A DNA stretch of 64,000 nucleotides from an uncultured Carboxylicivirga sp. (GCF_963668385.1 NZ_OY764327.1:6084724-6148723); one strand, 5' to 3'; shown: positions 1-10,123, counted from the first letter of the stretch. Numbers and translations are program-made. Notes: generated from the sequence alone by a model not told the origin.

Positions 1-68
1 TAAAAAGAGTTTAACATCTCCTTTTCTTTGTATTGCAATAAAAATCGCATTATCATACCTACAACAAA

Positions 69-2129
69 CTACTTTTCTAACCTAATTCGCGCATCTACAG
101 CAGTTATCTTACTTCCCTCACCTAACAAAGGATTAATATCTAATTCTTTGATTTCTGGTGCAACGTGTAGGAGTTGCGATAATCGAACTATAATCTCTGC
201 AAATAATTTCTCATCAACTCCTAATTTCCCCCGAACACCTTCGATTATCTTATAGCCTTTTAAATTTCTAATCATCGATAAAGCTTCATTGACAGATACT
301 GGGGCCAAGGCAGTACTTACATCTTTAAGAACTTCGACAAAAATACCACCCAAACCACACATTAGCAGATGCCCAAAACCCGGTTCATAGCTTGCACCGA
401 TAAATAATTCAACACCACTAATCATCGGTTGTATCATCACTGAAGTTGCGCCTTCAATTTTCATCATACGCTGAAACTCGATGGTTAACTGCTCATCTGA
501 TTTTACATTTAATGCAACTCCTCCAACATCTGATTTATGTACAGGCCCAACAACCTTCATCACCAAAGGGTAACCAAGCTCATCAATTGAGTCTAATAAA
601 TCATCAACCTTATTACTAACAACTTCTTTTACTCTTGGAATTCCTGCAACGTCAAATAATTGCTGCACTTGCTTAGGATAAATGTAGCCCGAATCACATG
701 TTTCGATAACACTCCGAATCTGTTCTTTATCCACAAGTATTCTTTGTACAATATCTGTTTGTTTATTCTCCGATTGACGAACCTTAGTTAAAGCCTTGCC
801 AAAATTCACCTCATCGGTAAATCCAAAATTTCCTTTATCTAAAAACTCATCAATGGCATCTTTGGCATTTACAACCGATGGCAGAACCGGGTAAATTGGC
901 TTTTTACACTTATTCAGCTTATCATTCAAAACATTATACACCTCGTTAATTGGAAACAGTCCCGGACTTCCAAAAATAACGACCATACCATCAATATGAT
1001 CAAAATCATTTTCACATGCATCTATGATTTGACCCAATTGCTCAGCCGTTCCCGTTGCTAAAAAATCAATTGGATTCGCGACACTCGATCCTGCATATAA
1101 TTTTTGTAGTAATTCTGCAGCTTTTTCTCCTTTAATCGGAGGTACTGATAATCCACCCTCCGATAGAATATCAGTTAACATTACAGCTGGTCCTCCGGCA
1201 TGTGTTATCACTGCAATATTTTTCCCTTTCAACTCTTTCGCCATAAAAACAGCAGCAACATCAGCCAACTCATCACGTCCATAACAACGAACAATTCCTG
1301 CCTTACGAAATAATGCATCAACAGCCACATCGCTACTTACCAATGCTCCGGTATGACTTGATGCAGCCCTACTACCTGCCTCTGAAATACCCGCTTTTAT
1401 TGCGGCAATTCTGCAACCTTTTTGAATAAGCGAAAAGGCATGTTTCAATAGTTTTTGTGGATTACTAATACTTTCAAGATACAACAGCTTGATTCGAGAA
1501 CTAGTATCAGGATCAAAAGTAACATCTAAATACTCCAAAACTTCTTCAACACCCACCTGAGCGCTATTTCCAACCGAAAAAACACTATTAAATTTCAAAC
1601 CTCTTGACATGCCTGCTTCCATAATAAAAACCGCAGTTGCACCCGAGCCCGAAATAAAATCGGCACCATCTTTTTCCAATGGTGGTATGGGAGTTGTAAA
1701 AACACTGTTATGATGAGTTGTTAAAACCCCTATGCAATTAGGACCAATCAATGATCCTCCAACTTCATTTACAACATCTACAATTTGCTTTTCCATTGCA
1801 GCCCCGGCCTCGTTTTCTTCTCCAAAACCAGCTGAAATAATAATAAAGGCTTTTGTACCTTTTTGTCTAGCCAAAACTTCAACGGTTTGAGGACAAAATT
1901 TAGCAGCTACAGCAATTACAGCCAAATCAATACCTTCCGGCAAATCGGCAACATTTGCATAAGCCTTAATTCCCTGAACAGATGTACTTTTTATGTTGGT
2001 TACAAACAAATCACCGCTAAATCCTCCATCAATAATATTCTTTAATACTTTGCCTCCGGGCTTTCGAACATCATCCGAACCACCTACTACAACAATACTT
2101 TTTGGATTAATTAGCTGTTTGTTTATCAT
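69..2129 (-). CDS. Acetate--CoA ligase (ADP-forming), fused alpha-beta chain
   Basis: Converts an acyl-CoA plus ADP and phosphate into the free acid, CoA and ATP, in the cytoplasm. The 686 residues show an N-terminal CoA-binding Rossmann domain (VVVGGSDD at about 14-20), two succinyl-CoA-ligase-like domains with SHTGAL (His259, the expected phospho-histidine), and a C-terminal ATP-grasp domain with HKSDVGGV. The length fits a single-chain alpha-beta fusion. The start is the ATG at 2129. The gene stands alone on the minus strand, divergent from hydE. Family assignment is strong; whether acetyl-CoA or a branched or aryl acyl-CoA is preferred cannot be read from the sequence. Confidence 0.88.
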   Translation of the reverse strand: MINKQLINPKSIVVVGGSDDVRKPGGKVLKNIIDGGFSGDLFVTNIKSTSVQGIKAYANVADLPEGIDLAVIAVAAKFCPQTVEVLARQKGTKAFIIISAGFGEENEAGAAMEKQIVDVVNEVGGSLIGPNCIGVLTTHHNSVFTTPIPPLEKDGADFISGSGATAVFIMEAGMSRGLKFNSVFSVGNSAQVGVEEVLEYLDVTFDPDTSSRIKLLYLESISNPQKLLKHAFSLIQKGCRIAAIKAGISEAGSRAASSHTGALVSSDVAVDALFRKAGIVRCYGRDELADVAAVFMAKELKGKNIAVITHAGGPAVMLTDILSEGGLSVPPIKGEKAAELLQKLYAGSSVANPIDFLATGTAEQLGQIIDACENDFDHIDGMVVIFGSPGLFPINEVYNVLNDKLNKCKKPIYPVLPSVVNAKDAIDEFLDKGNFGFTDEVNFGKALTKVRQSENKQTDIVQRILVDKEQIRSVIETCDSGYIYPKQVQQLFDVAGIPRVKEVVSNKVDDLLDSIDELGYPLVMKVVGPVHKSDVGGVALNVKSDEQLTIEFQRMMKIEGATSVMIQPMISGVELFIGASYEPGFGHLLMCGLGGIFVEVLKDVSTALAPVSVNEALSMIRNLKGYKIIEGVRGKLGVDEKLFAEIIVRLSQLLHVAPEIKELDINPLLGEGSKITAVDARIRLEK

Positions 2130-2337
2130 CTTTGAATTCTTTTAAGACATTATTACTTATTTCAAATCATTACAACCTTACAACACTTATAATTATTTAC
2201 TTCTACATTCAACACACACATCGTCTAAATTAAGTCACTAACAATTTGAAAGACTATAAAAATAAACGAATGATTACACTTTAAAACTGACGAATATCTT
2301 TTTTTCTTATTTTTACTCTTTCTAAAAAACAATTATA

Positions 2338-3432
2338 GTGTTTGAGAAAACAACCCACATTATACAAAAAACAAAACTGACTAAAGAAGATTTGGTCCAC
2401 CTGATTTCTTTGGCCGGTAATGAAAGAGAGTTTTTTTTAAAAGCAACTTCTGAAAAATACGTTAACTCTTTAGGGAATAAGGTATATTTCAGAGGATTGA
2501 TCGAATTTTCGAATTATTGTTTTAAAGATTGCCTCTACTGCGGAATCAGAAAAAGCAACCATTTAGCAGATCGGTATGATATTGATGATGACGAAATAAT
2601 TAAAGCGGCAAAATTTGCAGCCGACCATAAATACGGATCATTAGTACTGCAATCGGGCGAAAGAAGTGATGACAAATTCATCAATCGCATTACTCAATTA
2701 TTAAAAAGAATAAAAGAGGAAACCAACAATCAGCTTGGCATCACTATTTCGTTAGGTGAGCAAACAGAAGAAACTTACCAAAAGTGGTTTAATGCCGGGG
2801 CTCATAGATATTTGTTACGAATTGAAACCTCTAACAAAGAATTGTATTACAAGATTCATCCTAAAAACGAAAATCACAATTTTGAAACTCGTATCAATTG
2901 CCTGAAATCACTACAAAAAACAGGTTATCAAACAGGAACCGGAGTAATGATTGGTTTGCCTTTTCAAACATTTGAAAATTTAGCCGAAGATTTACTTTTC
3001 TTCAAACACATGAATATTGATATGGTAGGCATGGGACCTTACATCGAACATACCGACACTCCATTATACAAATACAAGAACCAACTCTGGCCAATTCAGC
3101 GCCGTTTTGAAGTAGCAATAAATATGATTGCTGCATTACGTCTACTTATGCCAGACATTAACATTGCAGCAGCTACAGCTCTGCAAGCCATCGACCCTAT
3201 GGGAAGAGAAAAAGCCCTCAAATATGGAGCTAATGTGATTATGCCCAACATCACTCCTACGTTTCACAGAAAAGACTATAGTTTGTACCAAAACAAACCT
3301 TGTACGGATGAAGGAGCAGAAGACTGTTCCAATTGTTTAAATATCAGGGTTGAAATGGCAGGCAGAGAGATTGGCTATAACCAATGGGGTGATTCAAAAC
3401 ATTTTTTTAGCAGAACATCCATAGAACAATAA
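2338..3432 (+). CDS. hydE: [FeFe]-hydrogenase H-cluster radical SAM maturase HydE
   Basis: Radical SAM enzyme for building the H-cluster of [FeFe]-hydrogenase. The radical SAM motif is CFKDCLYC (Cys61, Cys65, Cys68), followed by GIR as is typical of HydE. C-terminal cysteines at 322, 330 and 333 keep the spacing of the optional second Fe-S site known in some HydE proteins. Length (364) fits. The start is a GTG with no good upstream ATG. It lies 37 bp before zwf on the same strand. hydF, hydG and the hydrogenase are not in this window, so this is an isolated maturase gene. Confidence 0.88.
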   Translation: MFEKTTHIIQKTKLTKEDLVHLISLAGNEREFFLKATSEKYVNSLGNKVYFRGLIEFSNYCFKDCLYCGIRKSNHLADRYDIDDDEIIKAAKFAADHKYGSLVLQSGERSDDKFINRITQLLKRIKEETNNQLGITISLGEQTEETYQKWFNAGAHRYLLRIETSNKELYYKIHPKNENHNFETRINCLKSLQKTGYQTGTGVMIGLPFQTFENLAEDLLFFKHMNIDMVGMGPYIEHTDTPLYKYKNQLWPIQRRFEVAINMIAALRLLMPDINIAAATALQAIDPMGREKALKYGANVIMPNITPTFHRKDYSLYQNKPCTDEGAEDCSNCLNIRVEMAGREIGYNQWGDSKHFFSRTSIEQ

Positions 3433-3469
3433 CGACCTTAAAGAGTTAATTATTCAAAACAGAAGTACC

Positions 3470-4999
3470 GTGAATAAACCCAAAAATCATATATTAGTTA
3501 TATTCGGAGCATCAGGAGATTTAACTTACCGTAAGTTAATTCCTGCAGTATTTGATTTACACAATCAAAACTTATTACCCGGAAAATTTGCCATACTTGG
3601 CATTGGTCGTACCGAAATCGAAAATGAAGATTTTCGTAATAAAATGCGAGAAGGCATTGAACAATTTTCGGTTACGGATACCAGCAATAAAGAGTCGGTT
3701 AAGAAATTTGTTGATCAGTTATTCTATTTTTCATTCGATACTCAATCTGCCGACGAATATGCTTTATTGAAATGGCAATTACGCGAGCTGGATGAAAAAC
3801 AAGGCACAGATGGCAATTTCATCTATTATTTAGCAACACCTCCGAGTATGTATACTGTTATTCCAGAGCAGTTAGCAAAACAAGGATTAAGTGATGAATC
3901 CGATGGATTTAAACGTTTAATCGTTGAAAAACCTTTTGGTTATGATCTGGATTCTGCTCAACATTTGAACAAGGAATTACTTCAACACTTTGCCGAAGAA
4001 CAAATTTATCGAATCGACCACTATCTGGGTAAAGAAACTGTCCAGAATTTATTAGTGACTCGGTTTTCAAACGGCATTTTCGAACCTCTTTGGAATCGTA
4101 ATTATATCGATCATGTTGAAATTACATCAGCTGAAAATATTGGTGTTGGTAATCGCGGAGGTTATTACGAAGGATCCGGAGCAATGCGTGACATGATTCA
4201 AAATCACCTCCTTTTATTAGTAGGCCTGGTTGCCATGGAGCCACCAACTATTATTGATTCAACCAATATTCGAAACGAAATAGCCAAAGTTTTCCACTCT
4301 CTTCGTCCTATAAAAGAAGAAGATGTTCCCAAATATGTTATTCGAGGACAATATATCGCTTCTACCATTAAAGGCGAAAAACTGAAGGGGTACCGAGAAG
4401 AAAAAGGTGTAGATCCTAATTCGCGCACCGAAACATTTGTAGCAATGAAGTGCTTTGTCGATAACTGGCGATGGGCTGATGTGCCTTTTTATATTAGAAG
4501 TGGAAAAATGTTACCCACAAGAGTAACCGAAATTGTAATTCACTTTAAATCTACTCCTCACCACTTATTCGCTAATAACGAAAGTATTGTAAACAACCAT
4601 AATCAACTGGTTATTAGAATTCAACCAGACGAAGGTTTATTATTCAAGTTTGGAATGAAAGTACCAGGTGCAGGGTTTAAGGTTCAGAATGTAAATATGG
4701 ATTTCCATTACAGTGAATTAGATAGTGTGCATTTACCAAGCGCTTACGAACGTCTTTTATTAGACTGTATGTTAGGCGATAGTACGCTTTACCATCGAGG
4801 GGATGCAGTTGAAGCTGCCTGGCGATTTGTTGATCCTATATTAAAAGCATGGAAAAACAATTGCGACATAAAAGTTCATGGTTACCCTGCAGGGACTTGG
4901 GGACCTGATATATCAGACGATTTAATTGAAGGCGAAAATATAACTTGGCGATATCCTTGTAAAAATTTAGCCAACGACGGCAATTACTGTGAGTTATAA
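3470..4999 (+). CDS. zwf: Glucose-6-phosphate 1-dehydrogenase
   Basis: Oxidises glucose 6-phosphate to 6-phosphogluconolactone with NAD(P)+, the first step of the oxidative pentose phosphate pathway. The N-terminal nucleotide-binding motif GASGDLT is at residues 13-19, and the substrate-binding and catalytic motif RIDHYLGKE is near residue 181. Length (509) is normal. The start is GTG. The next gene, pgl, begins 27 bp downstream and encodes the following enzyme, so the two are very likely cotranscribed. The usual third partner gnd is not adjacent. Confidence 0.95.
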   Translation: MNKPKNHILVIFGASGDLTYRKLIPAVFDLHNQNLLPGKFAILGIGRTEIENEDFRNKMREGIEQFSVTDTSNKESVKKFVDQLFYFSFDTQSADEYALLKWQLRELDEKQGTDGNFIYYLATPPSMYTVIPEQLAKQGLSDESDGFKRLIVEKPFGYDLDSAQHLNKELLQHFAEEQIYRIDHYLGKETVQNLLVTRFSNGIFEPLWNRNYIDHVEITSAENIGVGNRGGYYEGSGAMRDMIQNHLLLLVGLVAMEPPTIIDSTNIRNEIAKVFHSLRPIKEEDVPKYVIRGQYIASTIKGEKLKGYREEKGVDPNSRTETFVAMKCFVDNWRWADVPFYIRSGKMLPTRVTEIVIHFKSTPHHLFANNESIVNNHNQLVIRIQPDEGLLFKFGMKVPGAGFKVQNVNMDFHYSELDSVHLPSAYERLLLDCMLGDSTLYHRGDAVEAAWRFVDPILKAWKNNCDIKVHGYPAGTWGPDISDDLIEGENITWRYPCKNLANDGNYCEL

Positions 5000-5026
5000 T
5001 ATTATTAGTTACATTTGATTGATCGA

Positions 5027-5737
5027 ATGAAAGCAAAAACCGAAATTTTTGAAAGCAAAGAAGCCATAGCTCGCTATCTTGCAGAATACATAAAAAAGGA
5101 ACTTCAACAGAAAGAAGAACTATACATCGCATTATCAGGAGGAAGCACGCCAAAAGCCATATTTAAGTTATGGTCTGAAGAATATGCAAAAGAAATTGAT
5201 TGGAGTTCTATAAAATTCTTCTGGGGGGATGAACGTTGCGTGCCTCCCACAGACATAGAAAGCAATTTTGGCATGACCAAAGAGTATTTGTTTGATCATG
5301 TAGGAACAAAAGGCATAAATATTTTCAGAGTAAAAGGAGAATTGCCTGCAGAAGAAGCACTTCAAGATTACATAACAACCATTCAAGAAAATATTCCAAT
5401 AGAAAACAACCATCCAAGGTTCGACATCATGCTTTTAGGTATGGGGGATGATGGACATACTGCTTCTATATTTCCTCACCAGATTAAACTTTGGGATGAA
5501 GAATCGATTTGTACATTAGCACAGCACCCTGTTAGTGGTCAGATAAGAGTGAGTTTAACCGGAAACACAATCAATAATGCAGAAAAAATATTTTTCTTGG
5601 TAACCGGGACAAACAAAGCTGAGAAGGTAGATGAAATTATTAATCAAAAAGGTAATTTTGAAAAATATCCAGCCTCTTTGGTAAAAACAGATCGAACAAC
5701 ATGGATACTCGATAAAGATGCTGCATCTGGGCTATGA
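5027..5737 (+). CDS. pgl: 6-phosphogluconolactonase
   Basis: Hydrolyses 6-phosphogluconolactone, the product of the Zwf enzyme encoded just upstream. The sequence carries LSGGSTPK in the N-terminal third and GMGDDGHTAS in the middle, both hallmarks of the SOL/DevB-type lactonase within the glucosamine-6-phosphate isomerase-like fold. An in-frame TTG lies 12 bp upstream (5015), but the ATG at 5027, giving MKAKTEIFES, is the more likely start. About 236 residues, as expected for the family. Confidence 0.93.
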   Translation: MKAKTEIFESKEAIARYLAEYIKKELQQKEELYIALSGGSTPKAIFKLWSEEYAKEIDWSSIKFFWGDERCVPPTDIESNFGMTKEYLFDHVGTKGINIFRVKGELPAEEALQDYITTIQENIPIENNHPRFDIMLLGMGDDGHTASIFPHQIKLWDEESICTLAQHPVSGQIRVSLTGNTINNAEKIFFLVTGTNKAEKVDEIINQKGNFEKYPASLVKTDRTTWILDKDAASGL

Positions 5738-5820
5738 AAAAATATTTTTCAGGTATTTTATCATAACAACAAACTTTTAATCGATTTTTTACGTAAATTG
5801 GTTTTGTCCAATTAGTAACT

Positions 5821-6996
5821 ATGATAAATACCAGACCAACAATATTGCTTGTTGATGACTCTCAGGTAAATCTGGATATCCTGAAGGATTCTTTATCGAA
5901 ATACATCACCATAACAGCTATGGATGGTGACACTGCTATTGAATTAGCTCTATCCAGAGAAAAGCCGGACCTTATACTATTAGATATAGTAATGCCAGGA
6001 ATGGACGGTTTCGATGTTTGCAAAATTCTTAAAAGCAATGAAGTAACCCGAGACATTCCTGTAATTTTCATTACCGGACAGCAAGATATGGACAGCATTA
6101 TCAAAGGCTTTGAAGCAGGTGCTGTTGATTTCATTACAAAACCCTTTAACATACTAGAACTTAAAGCAAGGGTAAAAACTCAGGTTGCTATAAAAATGGC
6201 TCGTGATCAAAATAAAAGATTAATTCAAAAGATTGAGGCCATCAATAAAAAATTAACCGACAGCATTGAGTATGCTAAGAAAATTCAGAATGCCAGCCTT
6301 CCTAAAAAAGAAGAAATGGATCGCTTACTTTCAGAGTACTTTGTTATGCTCAAACCTCGCGACATTGTAAGTGGTGACTTTTATTGGATTTGCGAAGTAA
6401 AAAACAAAGTAATAATTGTTGCTGCTGACTGCACCGGACATGGAGTTCCGGGTGCCATCATGAGTATGTTTGGCGTTGCCTATCTGCACGAAATCATTAG
6501 CGACCATGGTGAAACAGAACCTGCAAAAATTCTTGATCGCCTAAGAGATACTGTCATACAATCACTCCAGCAAGACGAAAAAAGTGAAATAAAAGATGGT
6601 ATGGACATTAGTATTGTAACTTTGGACAAAGAGAAAAAAGAGCTACAATTTGCTGGTGCTTTTAATCCAATAATACTAATTCGAAACAATTTCTTAAATA
6701 TTTACCCTGCTGATCACATGCCTGTTTCATTTGGTGAGGTTGATCGCTCATTTCGCAACCATGTCATTAATTACGAAAGTGGCGACTGCTTGTACATGTA
6801 CTCCGATGGTTACCCATCTCAATTTGGCGGACCAAATGATAAAAAATTAATGCAAAAAGGATTTCGCCAACTCATTATGGACTACCACCACCTTTCCATG
6901 GAAGATCAAAAAAATGAGTTTGAAAACTTCTTAATCAAATGGAAAGGAATGAATGATCAAATTGATGATATCTTGGTAATGGGTATCAGATTGTAA
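5821..6996 (+). CDS. Response regulator with SpoIIE/PP2C-type phosphatase output
   Basis: Two-domain signalling protein. The receiver domain (about 1-125) has the acidic pair Asp12-Asp13, phospho-acceptor Asp55 in LLLDIVMPG and the KPF lysine. A coiled linker (about 126-170, rich in Lys and Ile) leads to a SpoIIE phosphatase domain (about 178-391) with DIVSGDFYW, AADCTGHGVPGA and a final DDILVMGI strand. By analogy with RsbU-type proteins it would dephosphorylate an anti-anti-sigma-like partner when phosphorylated, but no partner kinase or STAS protein is nearby. It has no membrane segment, so it is cytoplasmic. Confidence 0.88.
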   Translation: MINTRPTILLVDDSQVNLDILKDSLSKYITITAMDGDTAIELALSREKPDLILLDIVMPGMDGFDVCKILKSNEVTRDIPVIFITGQQDMDSIIKGFEAGAVDFITKPFNILELKARVKTQVAIKMARDQNKRLIQKIEAINKKLTDSIEYAKKIQNASLPKKEEMDRLLSEYFVMLKPRDIVSGDFYWICEVKNKVIIVAADCTGHGVPGAIMSMFGVAYLHEIISDHGETEPAKILDRLRDTVIQSLQQDEKSEIKDGMDISIVTLDKEKKELQFAGAFNPIILIRNNFLNIYPADHMPVSFGEVDRSFRNHVINYESGDCLYMYSDGYPSQFGGPNDKKLMQKGFRQLIMDYHHLSMEDQKNEFENFLIKWKGMNDQIDDILVMGIRL

Positions 6997-7175
6997 AATT
7001 AGTTTTAGACTGACGACGGCTTAGTTATACACAACAATGTAATTTAAATTCATAGATACATTTAACGCTTTATCTTTCAATTTAATTTGAAATAATTCAA
7101 TTCTGAATAAGGGTATTTTAATTGATTGCTTGTCCTTAAATCGAAAGAACAAAATATCAATTAAACCAATATACC

Positions 7176-8480
7176 ATGAAAACAAGTCTTTATTCATCCA
7201 TCCCATTTAATCGTGTTATTACACTTTTAATAATGACTCTTTTTTTCACAGGAAACATTTTAGGAGATAACCTATTTCGAAAACAGGAGCAGACCGACAC
7301 CTTATCTTATAAATTAATTAAAGGAACAATAGCTGATGCTGATAATGGAACTCCTTTAATGTTTGCCACCTTAACTATTGAAAACTCAAATGTGGCAACA
7401 GTTTCAAACTCCGAAGGAGATTTTAGCATTAAAGTACCTATTGATTTACTCGATAAAAAATTAAGTATTTCTTACATTGGTTATCAAAGTAAAACCATTG
7501 CTATTAGCGAGCTCAAAAGCAATAAGAACAAGATAAAGCTCGAATTATTAAACGTATCACTCGATGCCATAAGTGTTTTCCCAAAAGACCCCTATTTATT
7601 GATTCAGGCGGTTCTGAAACGACGAAACGAAAATTACATTCAGGATGAAAGTTTGATGACTGCCTTCTATAGAGAAACCATTAAAAACAGACGCAAATAC
7701 GCTTCTCTTTCCGAAGCTGTAGTAGAAGTATACAAACACTCGTATGGCAATGAACGCCCTGATGTTGTTCGTATGATGAAAGGTAGAAAAAGTGCTGATT
7801 ATTCGAAACTCGATACTTTGGTATTTAAGCTTCAAGGTGGTCCATACTCTACTTTAATGCTCGACATAATGAAGAATCCCTACATGATTCTCGACACGGA
7901 AGTTTTGGATGACTATTCGTTTGAAATTTCAAACATCACACGTGAAGACAATCGTGTTTTATATGTATTAAGTTTTGCTCAACAACAATGGATTAAAGAA
8001 CCTCTTTTTTACGGAAAACTTTACATTGATGCTGAAAGTCTGGCCATTGTTCATGCAACCTACAATATTAATACAGAAAACAAAGATGCTGTTGCCAGAA
8101 TGTTTATTAAACGCAAACCAGCCGGAGCTGATGTATATCCGACCATAGCCAGCTATATGGTATCGTATCGCGAAAAAGGTGGTAAATGGATTTATGGTTA
8201 TTCAAGAGGCGAGTTAACATTTAAAGTAAAGTGGAACAAAAAGCTATTTAACTCAGTGTATCACACTGGAATTGAAATGGCCGTTACAGACTGGCAGCCA
8301 ACCGATCAGAAACCATTTAAAGGGTCGGATCGCATGAAGATGAATGTAGTTATGACAGACACCAATATGGGATTTACAGATCAGAATTTCTGGGGACAAT
8401 ATAATGTAATCGAACCTGAAAAGTCGATTGAATCTGCCATTAAAAAGATCCAGAAAAACTTAGAAAAGATGGATAAATAA
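7176..8480 (+). CDS. Exported carboxypeptidase-regulatory-like domain protein
   Basis: An N-terminal hydrophobic signal segment (about 12-30) is followed by a CarboxypepD_reg-like beta-sandwich (about 45-125: IKGTIADADNGTPLMFATL, then SYIGYQSKTI). The remaining 300 residues are a beta-rich domain of the kind seen in exported Bacteroidota proteins with this N-terminus. No enzymatic motif is visible and there is no TonB receptor barrel. It ends in a strong terminator at 8508-8539. A paralogous architecture occurs at 27554-28693 in this window. The function is unknown; an envelope role is inferred. Confidence 0.7.
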   Translation: MKTSLYSSIPFNRVITLLIMTLFFTGNILGDNLFRKQEQTDTLSYKLIKGTIADADNGTPLMFATLTIENSNVATVSNSEGDFSIKVPIDLLDKKLSISYIGYQSKTIAISELKSNKNKIKLELLNVSLDAISVFPKDPYLLIQAVLKRRNENYIQDESLMTAFYRETIKNRRKYASLSEAVVEVYKHSYGNERPDVVRMMKGRKSADYSKLDTLVFKLQGGPYSTLMLDIMKNPYMILDTEVLDDYSFEISNITREDNRVLYVLSFAQQQWIKEPLFYGKLYIDAESLAIVHATYNINTENKDAVARMFIKRKPAGADVYPTIASYMVSYREKGGKWIYGYSRGELTFKVKWNKKLFNSVYHTGIEMAVTDWQPTDQKPFKGSDRMKMNVVMTDTNMGFTDQNFWGQYNVIEPEKSIESAIKKIQKNLEKMDK

Positions 8481-8507
8481 AACTAACAAATCATATTATT
8501 CTTACAA

Positions 8508-8539
8508 AAAAGCCGAAAGACATGTTGCTTTCGGCTTTT
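8508..8539. terminator. Bidirectional rho-independent terminator
   Basis: Perfect 12-bp inverted repeat (AAAAGCCGAAAG and CTTTCGGCTTTT) around an 8-nt loop, with A and T runs on both sides. It sits between the convergent genes ending at 8480 and 8545 and overlaps no essential codon. Confidence 0.9.
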
Positions 8540-8544
8540 CTATT

Positions 8545-9909
8545 TTATTTAGTATTCATTAAAATCTGCACATTCAACTTTTTAATTTCACGAATTAAGA
8601 AATACAAAGTCATAAAAGCTGCAATAACATCAGCTATTGGTCCGGCAAACCACACACCATCCAAGCCGAAATACCTGGGGAGAAATAACAATATTGGCAA
8701 CAACACAATTACCTGACGAAGCAGGGAAATAAGTGCAGCCAAGCCGGCTTTACCAATTGATTGAAAATAATTACCTGTAACAATTTGGAATCCGACCAAA
8801 GGAAGTGCCAACAAAAATATTCGTAATCCCCTCACCCCTATTTCTAAAAGTTGCGGATCACTGGTATTGAATAGCTTGATAATACTTCGTGGAAAAATCT
8901 CACCTATCAAAAAACCAACTATCGATACAATTGTAGCCACTATCAAAGCTATCTTCAACGTTTCTTTCACACGTTGATAATCTTTACCTCCATAATTAAA
9001 ACTAATAATGGGTTGTGAAGCCATATTGATAGCAATATTTGTCATTACCATTAACATAGCAACGCTCAAGATGATTCCCATAGCTCCTACCGCTATATCA
9101 CCACCATACTTTATTAATTGAACATTAAACGTACCAAAAACCAGACTTGAAGCCAACTGCATTGCAAAAGGAGAGAATCCAATTGTAATAATATACCATA
9201 CAATATCTTTTTGAACTTTAAAATTCCTGGTATGTAAGCGTATTACTGATCTAGGACTTCTAAAATGTGCAATTACCCAAATACACAAAACAATTTGAGA
9301 AATTACTGTCGCATAAGCAGCACCTTTAACACCCATTTCAAACCAAAATATAAATATTGGATCGAGTATTAGATTTAAACCAGCAGCTATTAACATAGAA
9401 ACCATTGCAGTTTTTGCACTACCTTCTGACCTAATTAAATTATTTAAAGAATAGCCTACCACCTGAAATATGGTTCCTGATAGAATGATATCAAGATAAT
9501 CATTGGCATATCCATAAGTTTCGTCGTTAACACCAAAAAAGGTCAACAATGGGTGCTTTATCGAGAATCCTATTAAGGTAATCAAGGCTGCAACTACAAC
9601 CATTAATATAAAAGCATTACCTAACACTAATTCTGCCCTATCAAAATCTTTCTTCCCTAAATTAAATGACACTCTTACCCCCGCTCCTACGCCTATCAAC
9701 ATACCAAATGCCATTATTATTACCATAATGGGAAAAATGGCACTTAAGCCTGATAAAGCAAGAGAACCAACACCTTGTCCAATAAAAATTCGATCAACAA
9801 CATTATACAGCGAATTTATAACCACTCCAACAAAAGCTGGCATAAAATACTTATATAACAGCCGTGAAATCTTCTCACTCTCCAGCTCTTTTACGTTTCT
9901 ATCTGACAT
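8545..9909 (-). CDS. MATE family multidrug/Na+ antiporter
   Basis: Inner-membrane efflux transporter with twelve predicted hydrophobic segments in 454 residues. The N-terminal PAFVGVVINSLYNVVDRIFIG and the repeated two-bundle pattern are typical of the MATE/DinF superfamily (NorM-like). It would export cationic compounds using Na+ or H+; the substrate cannot be told. The start is the ATG at 9909. A TAGCTTTG box lies just upstream on the same strand. Monocistronic. Confidence 0.9.
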   Translation of the reverse strand: MSDRNVKELESEKISRLLYKYFMPAFVGVVINSLYNVVDRIFIGQGVGSLALSGLSAIFPIMVIIMAFGMLIGVGAGVRVSFNLGKKDFDRAELVLGNAFILMVVVAALITLIGFSIKHPLLTFFGVNDETYGYANDYLDIILSGTIFQVVGYSLNNLIRSEGSAKTAMVSMLIAAGLNLILDPIFIFWFEMGVKGAAYATVISQIVLCIWVIAHFRSPRSVIRLHTRNFKVQKDIVWYIITIGFSPFAMQLASSLVFGTFNVQLIKYGGDIAVGAMGIILSVAMLMVMTNIAINMASQPIISFNYGGKDYQRVKETLKIALIVATIVSIVGFLIGEIFPRSIIKLFNTSDPQLLEIGVRGLRIFLLALPLVGFQIVTGNYFQSIGKAGLAALISLLRQVIVLLPILLFLPRYFGLDGVWFAGPIADVIAAFMTLYFLIREIKKLNVQILMNTK

Positions 9910-9925
9910 GCATTTTATTTTGGCG

Positions 9926-9933
9926 CAAAGCTA
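9926..9933 (-). promoter_or_regulatory. -7 box of MATE gene promoter (partial)
   Basis: Minus-strand TAGCTTTG matches the Bacteroidota -7 consensus TAnnTTTG, 17 nt before the MATE start codon. No good TTTG -33 element is present at the usual 19-nt spacing, so the promoter is only half supported. Confidence 0.4.
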
Positions 9934-10063
9934 CAAAATACCTTTCCAATAGGTTTGATTAAAATGTTATTTTTCTCAACACACTCATCACACTGAATAA
10001 CAACACTATAAAAATAATCACAAATCAAACCAATCTATTTTATTTATTTTTTATTGAAATACT

Positions 10064-10094
10064 TTTGACTAATTAAGTTGAATTACTATCTTTG
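10064..10094 (+). promoter_or_regulatory. Promoter of tRNA-Arg
   Basis: TTTG (10064-10067), exactly 19 nt, then TATCTTTG (10087-10094). This is a full match to the Bacteroidota housekeeping promoter, 30 nt before the tRNA 5' end. Confidence 0.85.
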
Positions 10095-10123
10095 CATCGC
10101 TTTTGGAAAAAGGCATTAAGGAT

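Noticed and set aside
1..68. Possible start of a further minus-strand gene (ATG at 15-17 after a GGAG)
   Set aside because: Only five codons are inside the window and the GGAG touches the ATG, too close for a normal ribosome site.
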